The notes under the pieces were generated by a model. The model was not told where the DNA came from and did not search any database. It saw only the letters and a list, made by a program, of their open reading frames with translations. A DNA stretch of 64,000 nucleotides from positions 1 to 64,000 of the forward strand of contig QVRM01005931.1 in the NCBI GenBank assembly GCA_003439945.1, read 5' to 3'. The stretch is from Dermanyssus gallinae. Its lineage: Eukaryota > Arthropoda > Arachnida > Mesostigmata > Dermanyssidae. Shown piece by piece: positions 53,882 through 64,000 of the stretch (position 1 is the first letter of the stretch; each line of letters starts with the position of its first letter). The translations under genes and the position numbers were made by a program.

Positions 53882-56800
53882 GTGAGTATTGATTGAGGTG
53901 CAATCGTATCACCATGTAAAGTTACCAAAAAAATTGTAAGCCCCTAAACGAAACTCTGCTGCTATTTCTACTACAACTATATTTCTAGCACGGCGTTGCC
54001 TAGAATGTTTGTCATGAATTGCCTCTAATAGTCTAGATAGGTCGGCATCATTGTCATCAGTCGTGCTCGTTCGGCCGAAAAATGTCCTCGCTGTGGCCGA
54101 CCGATAGTGTAGAACATTTTTCGAAAACGTCGATTCCTGGTGCATTTTTCGGAGGTCGATTCTTTGCGATACGAGTGTCTAAAATTCAGCTGACGCAAGA
54201 GGTCAAGCCTACGGGCCACCAGGAGCGGCTGAAGTTCGCCAGTCTGGTCTCCGATATGAGGCAGCATGATGCCGCTTTTGTGAATTATCTTACCAAAGAT
54301 GCCCATTTCTATGTGAATGGAACTGTGTAGAAACAAATCTCCTGCCGCATGTGGGCTGCGTAGAACTCTCACGTGATTCACGAAGAGCCGTTACATGTGT
54401 CAGTCTGGTCTGCTGCCTCTAGTCCAAGAGAATTATTGGACTCTGTTTTCTCTTTTCTCTCCACGGTGACTGGCGATCGTTATCGCAGCATAATCCAAAT
54501 CATTCGCCGAATTTGGACGCAATCGATGCGATAAAACTAGTTCCAACAAGACAGCAAGGCAATACAATTACATTATTTTTTACCCTAGCTAAACGAACTA
54601 GAAAAACCAATTACTACGAAAAGTGAACAACTTATACAATATATAGGGAACAACAACAAAGACCAACATTGGAGCGTCTATTAATATAATTGAGAGAGAG
54701 ATCACAAATTTGGTATGTCGTATAGAGCTTGTAAAGACCTAAAAAAAGGTCACCACCTCATCGATGTTCTATTTAATTAGACTATGACATTATGTCTGTA
54801 ATAAATGATGTTTTACAAAAATCATAAATATCTCATCTCCCCCCCCGGTAGTTTGTAGTAATGCGAACAGCACTTCCCTGCTGGGGGGGGGGGTAGGGGG
54901 ACATGACTGGTTTTTAGTGGGTTGGAGCCCCACACTACCGGCCCACACTTGCAGTTGCAATCCTGCAGTGGTGACCGTGTGTGCGTCCTGCATTTCCCAG
55001 TTAGTCCTCCAAAAAAAAAATCTCATACCATTTTGCGGACACTATATCTATACATACATTTGTTATGCAACGTATTTTTAATGTTTTTGATATATATATA
55101 TATATATATATATAAGATGCGCTGTCAAGTAGTGACAATATCCCAAATTGGTTGTTCCTCGATTATCACCTATTCCTCAGGAATTTGTCCCAAATTTGTC
55201 TGTCTCATATTGTCTGTTTTTGGTCTATTCATGTCAACGTAAAAAAGGCGAGCCGTTGACATTCGATGAAACGAGGAACTTCCAGGAGCACCGACTGCGT
55301 GACGGGGAAGTTTACCAGTTGGACCGCTACAATGAGGTGCACCCAACCAACGCCGTGATGAGCTATTACCAGGTAGGCAAGCTCCGGAAAGCTGACATTC
55401 GGACGACGGCAGTCAACGATCTCTTCTGCCAGATCATGGAGGAGCCATGCTTCCAAATACTGCGAACGAAACAACAGCTCGGCTACATCGTGTCGGGTGG
55501 TATTCGGCGAATGCACGATGCCTATGGTAAGATAATAATAATAATAATAGTCCGAATCAGAATCTCGACAGGCGCATATTTTACATTTATAGAAACCTGT
55601 TCGGCGAAGGTAAAACACTTCCCCACAGGGCATGTAGATAGATTGATTCTTCTTCATTTTTGTGAGCGTTTGCGTAGATAGGATATGAATGAACGCCTGC
55701 AGTGTTCTGTGGTATGGTAAACGCGAAATGTCTAGCTGGCAAAGCGTAGCCTGGCGGTCGATAGACCGTTTGGTTTGTTGTCGTCGTTTGTCCGAACCGT
55801 TGTCTAATGACGCATCGTCGCTGCTTACTGGGGGTGGCATCGATGCCGTTGTGGTGTTTCAGGTATGCGTGTGATCGTACAGTCAGAAAAGAATCCTTCA
55901 TTGGTGTCCGGCCGTATTGACGCCTTCGTCAACGAGAGCATGAAAAAACACCTCGAAGAGATGCAGCCAGAGGAGTTCGAAAATCACAAGAAGGCACTTA
56001 TCGCCCTCAAGCTTGAGAAGCCAAAGAAGCTATACGACAAAAGCAAATTGTAGGTGTATACGCATCATGCGCACAATACAACCACGGTTTTTTATTCGAA
56101 AAGGGGTCGCAGAATTCGCTAGAATTTTTTTAAGAGACGTACACACATTTAGGTCAAGACAAGAGTAGACACACACATAAATATGGTGTCATTTCTGATG
56201 TGTTTCAAGATATTTATACGTTATTTTTATTGAATTTATTTATGTCTAAACTTTTCATTCTTATTTATTTCATGGGCAATAAACGTTAATTAGGTGGCCC
56301 TAAAGTGATGAGGCGAGAGTTGTTAACTCCAGCAGTTGCGGCAGCCAGTCTTGTTATCATCATCACCACACTTAGTTCACTCCATTGCTGGGCTTGTCAG
56401 CTGCTCTCTGCATGTCATTTGAGAGACGCAGTGCAATGATCTCTGCGTAAGAGCCAGGCAGGCAGACGCATGATATTTTGTACACGCTTGAGATCACATC
56501 ATACAGGTGCACTTTGTGTACTCTTCGTGGAAGTTCGTATTCGAACAGATCAGGTGATGATAGCCATGATTTGTATCCGGTACAGACGTGGCGATTGTCA
56601 AATGCAAGACCAGATCAGAGGAGAGAAGCACAGAGAATATTCAAGCCTCCAACCTCCTGTCGGACTTGTTGTTTTCCCGTTTCGAAACAAAGCTTTCGAC
56701 TGGTGCTGTACGCGGCGTTTTCAACCTCAGTCGAATGATCTGAACAACTGGTGCACAGCCCGACATGAGGTACACAAAGCGTTGTCTTGCCCGCATTGAC

Positions 56801-58685
56801 AAGCAAAGTACTCGCTTTGTGTACATTGTGAAAAATCTTTCAGGCAAACCAAAGTTGGCCCGAGTGAGGTGACCCCATAATTTGTTAAAACTATACATAA
56901 GCATTGGAATAATCTTGAGGCAGAAAAGCGCTTCTGTCGTCGGGACGGACAGTTGCTGGACATCGTCTACCTCTCCATAATGAGAGACTGCCACTGCCTC
57001 AACATGTGCGCGATGAATGTAGTCTCAGTATAATAGAGGCAAAGCCCCATATACGAGAACGAGGTGACAAACTCAAAGGATTGGCCGGCGCAACGTATAG
57101 CGTCTTTGGCAGCCATTCGACTCTCTCTACTGAATTTCACAGCCTTGGTTTCCATGGCGTTTATTTCCAGCCCTTTTCAGACACGTTACACCTCTGCCAG
57201 AAAAGTGATGCGCTTGATGCCACCCAGGTCGTGATGAGCGACAAATGTATCATTTGCTTACAGCACAACTGTATTTCTGTCAAATGTAGCCGACAAAATT
57301 GTCAAGCAAGCTTAGTGGGTTTTCTTGTGGGATTCCCACATTTTACCTTACCCGCAACACATTCTGCTTAGCCTCGTACTAGTCAGGTGTCCTCATCAAA
57401 GACGCTCGAAATGTCCCTCAAAAGAGAGCCACCGACCCTGCGTGTCGGAATGACCTCACCAGAAGATGACCTCGAGATACTTTGGCGAAGTGGACTCCGG
57501 GCTTTGCCACACCTTGTTCTATCTGACTGAAGCTGGATCCCATCACGCCTTCCCCGACCTCTCCGGAAGCCGCCTCGTCGGAGGAGTCCTGTCGGCCACT
57601 TACTTGATTCGTTCCATAACCAACTTGCAGGAAGTCTTCAGTGATCCTTCATACGCTATACCACGGCATAAGTCTCTTGGCTGTTATTGCTATGCTTGCT
57701 CTTAAATAGCAGAGAAAGCTTGGCGATGTGCCAGCTTCCTAGCAATTGTCCTTTTTTCGCGATCTCATTGAAGAAATCACAACGATCAGACCACACTCAA
57801 TACTCGTAGTAAACCTGCTCTGGACTTTACCAGAACTGTTGATGGAGATTGCAGAATCTACTTGCTCGGGAATGTGGTTCTAACACTGGAGCGCAAATAC
57901 ACAACGAGATTGGGATACAGGTGTCCCATATATTTTTAGAGGCGGATTAAATGCAGTCACGTACTATCCAGTCTGGTGGTCGTCCACGGAAGTGTGGGAC
58001 TTTACCCGACGGTTGATCTTTGCTCCGTCGAGACCTATAGGCATTAAATATACCTCCCCTTACGCTTTACTGCCAGCTCGACAAATGATGTCCAGTACTA
58101 CGGGCTAACAGGAGAAGTGGTGGGTGCCGTTTGAATAAGTTGGCCATAGTCGCCCGTCGATTTCCTCACCATAGGCAAGTTTTCCCGGCGGGGGATCTTG
58201 CTCGTCGGTTGTTGTCGCTTGTCGCATTGTCGCTCCTGTGGACTCGGCATGTAAGTTGAAACGTGTCGGTCAACCCTTTCGTTTTTACTTGTTCATTGAT
58301 TATTTTTCATTGATTAACTTGATAAATTTGGCCGCTGAAAGTTCCGAGCTGTTGGAACTGTTCGAAATGTGTGCAAAAAAGCTGGCGGCCACTTTTGTAG
58401 CATCTCGTGGTGATCAAACAATAATGTTGTTTATGTTATTCCAAAAGTGACACAAGCAATACTTGGATCTGTTAGCAAACTGAATTGACTAAACTTGAAA
58501 ACTAAAAACACTACTCTTTTTCTCGCAATCGCGATTTCTTTTGTAAAGCGATATCCGGTTAGCTACACTGGGATGCCAAATATGAAATATTTCATTGTCT
58601 CTCCTAACCAATTACTTTCTGCCTCTCATTCCATGCGAAAAATTCTTAAGTTTAACGAGGTTTACTACCTCCGAATAAATCTGTT

Positions 58686-58724
<39 letters not shown>

Positions 58725-59207
58725 ACGCGTAATCGTTTATTTGGATATTCGGTCCTGATGCTCATCTTAAGCTATTGTTACCGCTTCATAATCGCATCTG
58801 CATTAGTGTAACTCGGGTCGCTCTGTTTTGCTCCATTTGCTTCTCTTTTGCTTCATGTGCTACTCACTACGATGGCTCTGCTGTTCGCGGCATCACCTCG
58901 CAGTCTGTGGCGAGAGATTTCGTCGCGGGCCTATCTCTTCAACCGTGAACAGCTCGAAGCAGACGAGATCGCGAAGCTGTCAAAAGACGACGTAATCGAA
59001 TATTTCGGGCGCTTCATCGCTCACGGAGCGCCGGAGCTCAAGCAGGTGGTGGTCAACGTCGAATCGCGCACGAAGCCGGGCGAAACGGGTACGCCCGTGA
59101 AGACAAATCACGTCGTCACCGACGTGGAGAAGTTCAAAGCGACTCATGGATTTTTTGACGAAAAAGAAAAACAGTCGTCCCCAACAACGTTTGGCGATGC
59201 CTTGTAG
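51578..59207 (+). CDS. IDE: Insulin-degrading enzyme paralogue C, with two single-base frameshifts
   Basis: The copy most like canonical IDE. Exons are 51578-53881, 55248-55526, 55863-56049 and 58904-59207, with the same intron positions and phases as A and B. Counting from the first ATG, and allowing for the frameshifts, it spans about 1023 codons (human 1019). HFCEH is at residues 124-128 and the third Glu at 205 within the canonical AVDSEHEKN; LRTKQQLGY is intact. An N-terminal extension rich in Arg, Ala and Ser with no acidic residue in the first 37 looks like a mitochondrial presequence; further in-frame ATGs at 51701 and 51755 could give cytosolic forms, as human IDE does with Met42. 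One extra base near 53630-53634 and another near 53677-53682 break the frame, so the annotated open frame stops at 53686. Either assembly errors or an early pseudogene; the rest of the gene is intact. Confidence 0.9.
54080..54460 (+). mobile_element. DDE transposase remnant, copy 2, in IDE-C intron 1
   Basis: The plus strand reads LKFASLVSDMRQHDAAFVNY, TKDAHFYVNGTV, stop, KQISCRMWAA and HVIHEEPLHVSVWSAAS, matching copy 1 segment by segment. Several stops; inactive. Confidence 0.65.
54900..55020 (+). mobile_element. LINE 3' UTR with A-rich end
   Basis: TTTTTAGTGGGTTGGAGCCC, CACACTACC, GTGCGTCCTGCATTTCCCAG and CCTCC followed by ten A residues parallel the LINE ends at 12.5 and 15.7 kb. A poly-G run (54883-54892) lies just before. 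Confidence 0.5.
55090..55114. repeat. (AT)n microsatellite
   Basis: IDE-C intron 1, near exon 2. Confidence 0.95.
55248..55526 (+). CDS. IDE: IDE-C exon 2
   Basis: 279-nt exon after an A-rich acceptor (AAAAAAG) and before donor GTAAGA. It encodes EPLTFDETRNFQEHRLRDGE and LRTKQQLGYIVSGGIRR. The acceptor has a weak pyrimidine tract, but length and phase match both paralogues. Confidence 0.92.
55863..56049 (+). CDS. IDE: IDE-C exon 3
   Basis: 187-nt exon after acceptor GTTTCAG and before donor GTAGGT. It encodes GMRVIVQSEKNPSLVSGRID and ends KLEKPKKLYDKSK. Confidence 0.92.
56640..57720 (-). mobile_element. LINE RT remnant in IDE-C intron 3
   Basis: Minus-strand frames include GLEINAMETKAVKFSRE, CAGQSFEFVTSFSYMGLCLY (FVNSFNYLGV motif) and ALFCLKIIPMLMYSFNKLWG with RVLCLSMRARQRFVYLM, the C-terminal region of the same LINE lineage as at 35.4 kb. 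Confidence 0.65.
57950..58130 (-). mobile_element. LINE 3' UTR, minus strand
   Basis: The reverse strand shows CCACTTCTCCTGTTAGCCCG, GGTCTCGACGGAGCAAAGAT and AAAGTCCCACACTTCC, in the order of the LINE 3' UTR at 12.43-12.58 kb. Confidence 0.6.
58688..58722. repeat. (AT)n microsatellite
   Basis: IDE-C intron 3, near exon 4. Confidence 0.95.
58904..59207 (+). CDS. IDE: IDE-C exon 4 (C terminus)
   Basis: Terminal 304-nt exon after acceptor CCTCGCAG. It starts LWREISSRAYLFNREQLEAD and ends SPTTFGDAL. The tail is seven codons longer than in A and B and carries no PTS1. Confidence 0.9.
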
Positions 59208-59439
59208 ACTAGGTCTTCCCAGAAAAAGTATCTTCGAATAATTGTAGCCTCGTTGATCGGATGGCACGTGCATGTATCATGATTAGTGATGTGAACGGGA
59301 GTGATTGTCAATGAGTTGATCAATTAGTTGAACAGCCCTGTCTATCCGGTCATATGTCTTGTACACATCATATGCGGCTTTGTAGTCAAGTTTTGGATAT
59401 CTAATGGGGACAAATACTAGGTTATACGTTACAAAGAGA

Positions 59440-59443
<4 letters not shown>

Positions 59444-59476
<33 letters not shown>
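59444..59476. repeat. (AT)n microsatellite
   Basis: 3' flank of IDE-C. Confidence 0.95.
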
Positions 59477-59477
<1 letters not shown>

Positions 59478-59605
59478 CAATTTTGATCATTTTTACGAAC
59501 ATCTATAGGGAATTAAACATAAAACACTATGTGCTAGCATCTAGTCGGATGAATCGTGTGAGCCGTGATGCTAAAATGGGAGCGTTGCTTTACAACCGGT
59601 GATTT

Positions 59606-59611
59606 AATAAA
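59606..59611 (+). terminator. Candidate polyadenylation signal of IDE-C
   Basis: First plain AATAAA on the plus strand downstream of IDE-C, about 400 nt past the stop. The sequence around it (AATAAAGGTG) also resembles LINE 3' ends in this window, so assignment is weak. Confidence 0.25.
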
Positions 59612-59879
59612 GGTGCAACGAAAGAAATTATGTTATATGTTTTCTTTGCTTATACAACACCTAGTCTCTACTACTATGCTGCGTGTGAGCAGCGTGCTAC
59701 GCAGGGCCTGGCAATTTATTGCAGTTTCTTTGATAGCACTTATATATGTTGTTTCTCTTGTTTGCTGATTTAGGTTAGTATCTATAATTAGACGCCATTT
59801 TCGCCAATTCCTGCAATCTTGAGGCGATAGATCCATGTATTAAAGTACGTTTTCAAATTTATTTTTCGATGCTTTCTAG

Positions 59880-60300
59880 CTCCATCTCGATGTCCTTAAT
59901 TTATTTAATTTTCTGAAAGGGGAAAAATCGCATGGTGTTGAATCGGACAAATAAGCTGGGCGTATGTTCAAGCTGACTCTAAATGCAGCGAGAAAGTTTT
60001 CAGTGTATTCAGCCTAGGGTGCTGACGTTATTGAGGCGGAGGAACCATTGTCTATGAGACGCTTTGGAACTCCTCTTGTGGCAAAGTACGTGGTCTTTTC
60101 TAGAAATGCCTATGCTATGTTAGATTCTTGTTTAATGGCAGCACTTGCACGAGCCCTAATTTGGTCGTCCGTTGCTATTTCTGGTCATTTGCTTCGCTGT
60201 GTAAAGATGGAAATACCCAGTTTTGAACATTCAGTAGATTTTCATTTAAAATTTTAACCATACATACACTCTCTCAGGGATGGGGTTTCATCCTCAGTTG
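59880..60300 (-). mobile_element. Possible mariner-like fragment
   Basis: The minus strand reads RLIDNGSSASITSAP, then IRPAYLSDSTPCDFSPFRKL, comparable to the YSPDLAPCDFFLFPKL end of mariner transposases. Many stops. The true boundary is unknown. Confidence 0.4.
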
Positions 60301-60509
60301 TCGATCGAAACTCTCACACTTCACACTATTCGATTTTTAGCTTATGCTCTAACTCACTCTTTAGTGTGCGATACATTTCAAAAACTTGCAGCCCGTATGC
60401 GAATTGACAAGTTCTGATACATATATATACAAATATTTTTTTTTTATTGTTATTATTATTATCAGTGTTTTTTTATCAGTATTTAATTAAATTTAACAGT
60501 ATCAGTATT

Positions 60510-61310
60510 TAATTAAGTGTTTTTGTTCCCGTCAAAATAGCTCCTGCCCGCTGTAACGCATTTGTGCCACCTTCTGTCCAATTTTTCTAAACATTTCTAA
60601 ACGCGTCTTTTGAAATCGAGTTGAGTTGCTTTTACGAATTTTTATGTATCTTCTCTATAGCCTCCAAACGTTGCCTCTTCATATTTTTTTTATGTGGGAA
60701 TAGAAAAAGTCGCACGAAGGCAGGGCCGGCGAATACGCAGGTTGCAGGAGTATATAAATCGACGGATGCGCCCCAGGGAGGATTGGGTCGTGTATATAAG
60801 GGCATGTATATAAGTGTCTTTTTCGATAGTTATTTTTGATATCTGTGTGTCCTGTCGATAGTTACGACATCGAGGCATAATATACATTGTGCCTCGATGT
60901 CGTAGCTATGTACCCTGACTTGTCTTCTCTTATCACTCTCTGAAGTAATACAGGATCTTATGCTACCGCCTGAAGATTTTGTTCAGGCATTTTCCGACGT
61001 GCGTTATTTCGCTGGAAATTCAACTGTTTTGGAACAAACTTTGCTGCCAGTCTTCTGACGCATAAAATATCGGTCAAGACTGTTAAAACTCCTTTATAGG
61101 ATATCTCCATTTCCTTAACTTTCTTTCTCATTCGGCAATTGTTGAGTAAGATATCACGAACTTTGTCAACTTGTTCATCTCTTATTAATGCTGAAGGCCT
61201 TCCCGATCGGGTGTACCTTTGTGTTCTTTGGTTGGTTTAAAACATAGAACTTGATGCAGATTAATTGCTCCTTCATTTTTGACACTTTAAAAATTGCCCT
61301 ATCTCGTTTT
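60510..61310 (-). mobile_element. Mariner transposase remnant
   Basis: On the minus strand a long frame reads RPSALIRDEQVDKVRDILLN, EISYKGVLTVLTDILCVRRL and AAKFVPKQLNFQ, the helix-turn-helix and linker of SETMAR-type mariner. Further on comes a C terminus like CDFF..HIKK.MKRQRLEAI and FRNV.KNWTEGGTN. A 15-bp perfect hairpin lies between the two parts where the catalytic core should be. Confidence 0.65.
60863..60904. repeat. 15-bp perfect inverted repeat within the mariner remnant
   Basis: TACGACATCGAGGCA and its exact complement, separated by 12 nt. Confidence 0.7.
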
Positions 61311-61460
61311 TTTTGTTTTTTTTAACTAAACTCAAACAATAAACACCACCACCTTTTAGCCCAAAATGGCTGATAAATGGGGCTTCTAAACAAAACAAAC
61401 TGGGTCTTGGCTGTTTCCGTTCAATTTTTAAAATTTAAAGCACTTAGACTTGCCGATTCG

Positions 61461-61462
<2 letters not shown>

Positions 61463-61537
<75 letters not shown>
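61463..61537. repeat. (AT)n microsatellite
   Basis: Flanks the mariner remnant. Confidence 0.95.
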
Positions 61538-61542
<5 letters not shown>

Positions 61543-61910
61543 TCTGTTGAGCTCATTTTTGTAGCCGATTGAAAGGGGATCACTGAGCGCAACGGTCAAG
61601 TGGGGAGAGTACGGGCACGTACGCCTCCATAAGCAAACAACAATGGCTTAAACACAAAAAAGCTAAAAATGCTAGAATTAACTGTACTATGTAACTTCCA
61701 CCCGGCCTCAAACTACACTACAATCTGCCGTCGTACGATAAAGTAATTGAGAGAAACGCTCAATCAATAGTTTTAATAACGACAGTAGCGCGTATCTACC
61801 ATAATGCTATCAGCGCCGTCATCGAGCGCTGCTACGAAACGGATGAGAAAAGAAGGCTTTGGTCTAAGCCTAAACTACTTTAAAAAAAATTAAAACATTG
61901 TTTTCTATTC

Positions 61911-62095
61911 TAGACTATCCTCCGTCCCCTACGGGCTTGGAACTTAACCTGCAATATATCTTCAATGCACCGAGAGCTGGATATGTTTAGATACCTAGGG
62001 TTTCCCCAACAGTCCTTGTGGCAGCATGGCCGCTGCCACTTGCAGCGGTATGGTCTACCATCTATTCTCAATGATTTTTGTAGCGTTTTCAAGTC
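61911..62095 (-). mobile_element. SINE family 3, minus-strand copy
   Basis: Read on the minus strand: AGAATAGATGGTAGACCATA, CGGCCATGCTGCCACAAGGA, CGGTGCATTGAAGATATA and CCCGTAGGGGACGGAGGATA, all in the order of the 33.3-kb copy. The tRNA-like head is missing. Confidence 0.7.
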
Positions 62096-62206
62096 ACAGA
62101 TGCCGGGTTTTCTTGCAAAATGAAGGAAATATTAAAGGAAGTGAAACAAACTCGGCAAACAATGTTCGCTCAACCAATGGCCATGGAATATTAGAGGTCG
62201 AAACGG

Positions 62207-63116
62207 CTAACCGGTAATTTTGCGTGGTCTTGCCAGGAGACGTACTTGAGTCTGAAAACTTATTACGATAAAACAAACATATTGTCATATAATTTCCCAG
62301 TTTGATGCAACTGTCTCAGCAAGAATAAACGGAAATAGTGTTTAAAAGCGTGCCTATAGCAGGAGATAATTTAGCGGCAAGTTGACGATTCGCTTTTTTT
62401 GTTTCTTTCATTGTTTACCTTATTGCATTTGAGTGTTGGAAATAACCCCTCGGAGTTAGTGTAGCAGTTTTGTGCAGATAAGGTGGTCCATGACTTTTCA
62501 ACATTCGGGTACTCCTGGGTTCCCTCAAACACAAAGCAGATTGTTGCGCTCGATCCTTCTCTGACGAGGAAATATTCACCGTAGAAGCAAAAATCAACCG
62601 GCGAAATTACCGTTGGCTGGCCTACGATCCAGAAAATGTTCTTACTGCACGACAAAGCAAATTTCCAGCTTATGTGCACCTATTGGGTGTGGTGTCTAGT
62701 GAATGAGTTGTGATGGTACCATGCTTATCGATAAATGCCAAACTGTGACAGATGAGGCTTGTAGTGCATTCTTCTAGAAACTAACAAAGTGAACCGTAGA
62801 TAAATTCTGTGTCTAATGGTTTGGTGCAATACGGTTCCGCAGGACGTCACATTACTCCGTTTAGTACAGAGGTGGCTGGGAAAGCATACGCCCATATTTT
62901 AGCATAAGCACTCGTGCCCCAGTCTAGATTTAAATCTTCTGGATTTAAACTCAGCATATTAACAAATACACATTTTCAAAACGACACGCTGATTTAAACA
63001 AACGACGGCTATATTGAAGCAATACGTTCCTTAGAAATGGTACTACCGGCAGGTGCAAAAAATGTAATTCTAAACTGTTTTCATTTAGATACAGCATTTA
63101 AACCAGGCGACATCAG

Positions 63117-63165
<49 letters not shown>

Positions 63166-63877
63166 AAGTGTGCCATGCCAAATTGTATATACCCACGTAC
63201 TAATTGAAGACCAGGTAATCATGCTGCTGTTTAGTGAAGATGACCGTAATGACTACGTTGCTGCAGTTGTTGTTCATACTGCTGGTGTTATCTGTTGCGC
63301 CGGTTTCATCAGCGACCGAATCAAACGTCAAGCCACGAACGCCTCGATCGAGTGAATTACGACAGAATTTCCCAAAGATCAGATATTTTTGCAGATGACT
63401 GCTGCACCGGAAGCATTAGAAATTTCTAGCAGGCTGCCAGTTGTATGTCATATATAAGTCAGCATTGGATTGTGTCTTAGTCGTTGCTCTCTGAAGCGTC
63501 TGTGGACGTGTCACAATGCTGAAAATAGTGTTACAATTCTTTTAATTTCCGGTGACATCCGGCCTTCTGTGACATCATTTTATCCGCTGCTGTTCACTAA
63601 AAATCGCTTTTGTGGCGTACGTGCGTGTATACGACTACATACATACATACATACCGTCACTTTCTCGCGCAATTCTGTACATGTTTATCTACGTTTGCAT
63701 TGCCTTTTGTTTTTCTGGAAATGCGGACGTAAGTAAATTTGGAGGTTGCATCTGGCCGAGCAGAACGTAACTCGGAAGAACATGCTCCGTAAATAGGTGG
63801 AGATTTTGGCTGGCAGAAAGTAGCAGTATCAAATTGACGACGGCGGTCAACGAGTCTATTACAAAGTGGAATGGCAT
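62207..63877 (-). CDS. Candidate three-exon secreted-protein gene
   Basis: Three minus-strand exons fit in phase: 63877-63693 (ATG, hydrophobic TAVVNLILLLSAS as signal peptide, donor GTAGAT, phase 2), 62644-62419 (acceptor GTGCAG, donor GTAAAC, 75 whole codons) and 62251-62207 (acceptor TTTTCAG, stop). The product would be 151 residues. The middle exon has four Cys, ISPVDFCFYGEYFLV and SWTTLSAQNCYTNSEG, suggesting a disulphide-bonded extracellular protein. The fold is unrecognised; a lipocalin-like protein is only a guess. The first donor is weak and no other copy supports the model. Confidence 0.35.
63119..63162. repeat. (AT)n microsatellite
   Basis: Upstream of the signal-peptide ORF at 63249. 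Confidence 0.95.
63249..63398 (+). CDS. 49-codon ORF with a signal peptide
   Basis: ATG then a textbook signal sequence, MTTLLQLLFILLVLSVAPVS, with likely cleavage after SSA, leaving about 27 residues rich in Arg and Ser and ending KIRYFCR before TGA. It lies 90 nt downstream of an (AT)n tract. It could be a small secreted peptide, the first exon of a longer gene (no strong donor seen), or chance. No family recognised. Confidence 0.35.
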   Translation: MTTLLQLLFILLVLSVAPVSSATESNVKPRTPRSSELRQNFPKIRYFCR

Positions 63878-64000
63878 ATTACGTAGAATGGCAGCAGCAG
63901 CAACAACAACGGCGATTGTCTTTTGAAAACATTCCTTACAACCGACTTTCATAAGAGATCTACACTCTTGAAAGCGGAAAAGCATCGCTGAAAAGCACAC

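Noticed and set aside
54880..54900. Poly-G run as a functional element
   Set aside because: A short homopolymer beside a LINE tail; more likely slippage or a sequencing artefact.

Overview
This window is eukaryotic. Its genes are split by canonical GT-AG introns, intergenic DNA is AT-rich with dozens of (AT)n microsatellites, and eroded retrotransposons and DNA transposons fill introns and spacers. The protein families point to an animal, most likely an arthropod; a chelicerate (mite or tick) is my guess, but the sequence does not prove it.

Two gene families are certain. (1) Three paralogues of insulin-degrading enzyme (IDE, M16 inverzincin metalloprotease), here called A, B and C. A is on the minus strand (22480 to 7696). 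B is on the plus strand (25976 to 34430), head to head with A. C is on the plus strand (51578 to 59207). All have four coding exons with the same intron positions and phases (1, 1, 2). A and B have identical exon lengths (2152, 279, 187, 283 nt; 966 codons each) and share a 5' leader block, so they look like an inverted duplication. C is more diverged, more GC-rich at its 5' end, has an N-terminal extension like a mitochondrial presequence, and carries two single-base frameshifts about 50 nt apart. (2) Between B and C lies a five-exon acyl-CoA oxidase of the ACOX3 type on the minus strand (45453 to 40613), ending in the peroxisomal signal AKL and carrying one single-base frameshift in exon 3.

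Layout: 1-3000, LINE remnant and anonymous DNA; 3066-3412, probable first exon of an unrecognised gene; 3.4-7.6 kb, anonymous DNA with SINE copies; 7.7-22.5 kb, IDE-A with introns full of LINE pieces, fold-back elements and a 0.9-kb palindrome; 22.5-26 kb, spacer between divergent A and B; 26-34.4 kb, IDE-B with a LINE carrying nested SINEs and a clean SINE insertion with target-site duplication; 34.5-40.6 kb, TE remnants and anonymous DNA; 40.6-45.5 kb, ACOX3; 45.5-51.5 kb, LINE, SINE and transposase remnants and simple repeats; 51.6-59.2 kb, IDE-C; 59.8-61.3 kb, mariner remnants; 62.2-63.9 kb, a possible three-exon secreted-protein gene on the minus strand and a 49-codon signal-peptide ORF on the plus strand.

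IDE cleaves small amyloidogenic peptides in cytosol, mitochondria and peroxisomes; ACOX3 starts peroxisomal beta-oxidation of branched-chain acyl-CoAs. No operon-like coupling is implied. The system of interest is the IDE expansion, with A and B facing each other across 3.5 kb and C keeping the presequence-like N terminus. At least three tRNA-derived SINE families, several non-LTR lineages and a TA-flanked palindromic element family make up much of the remainder.
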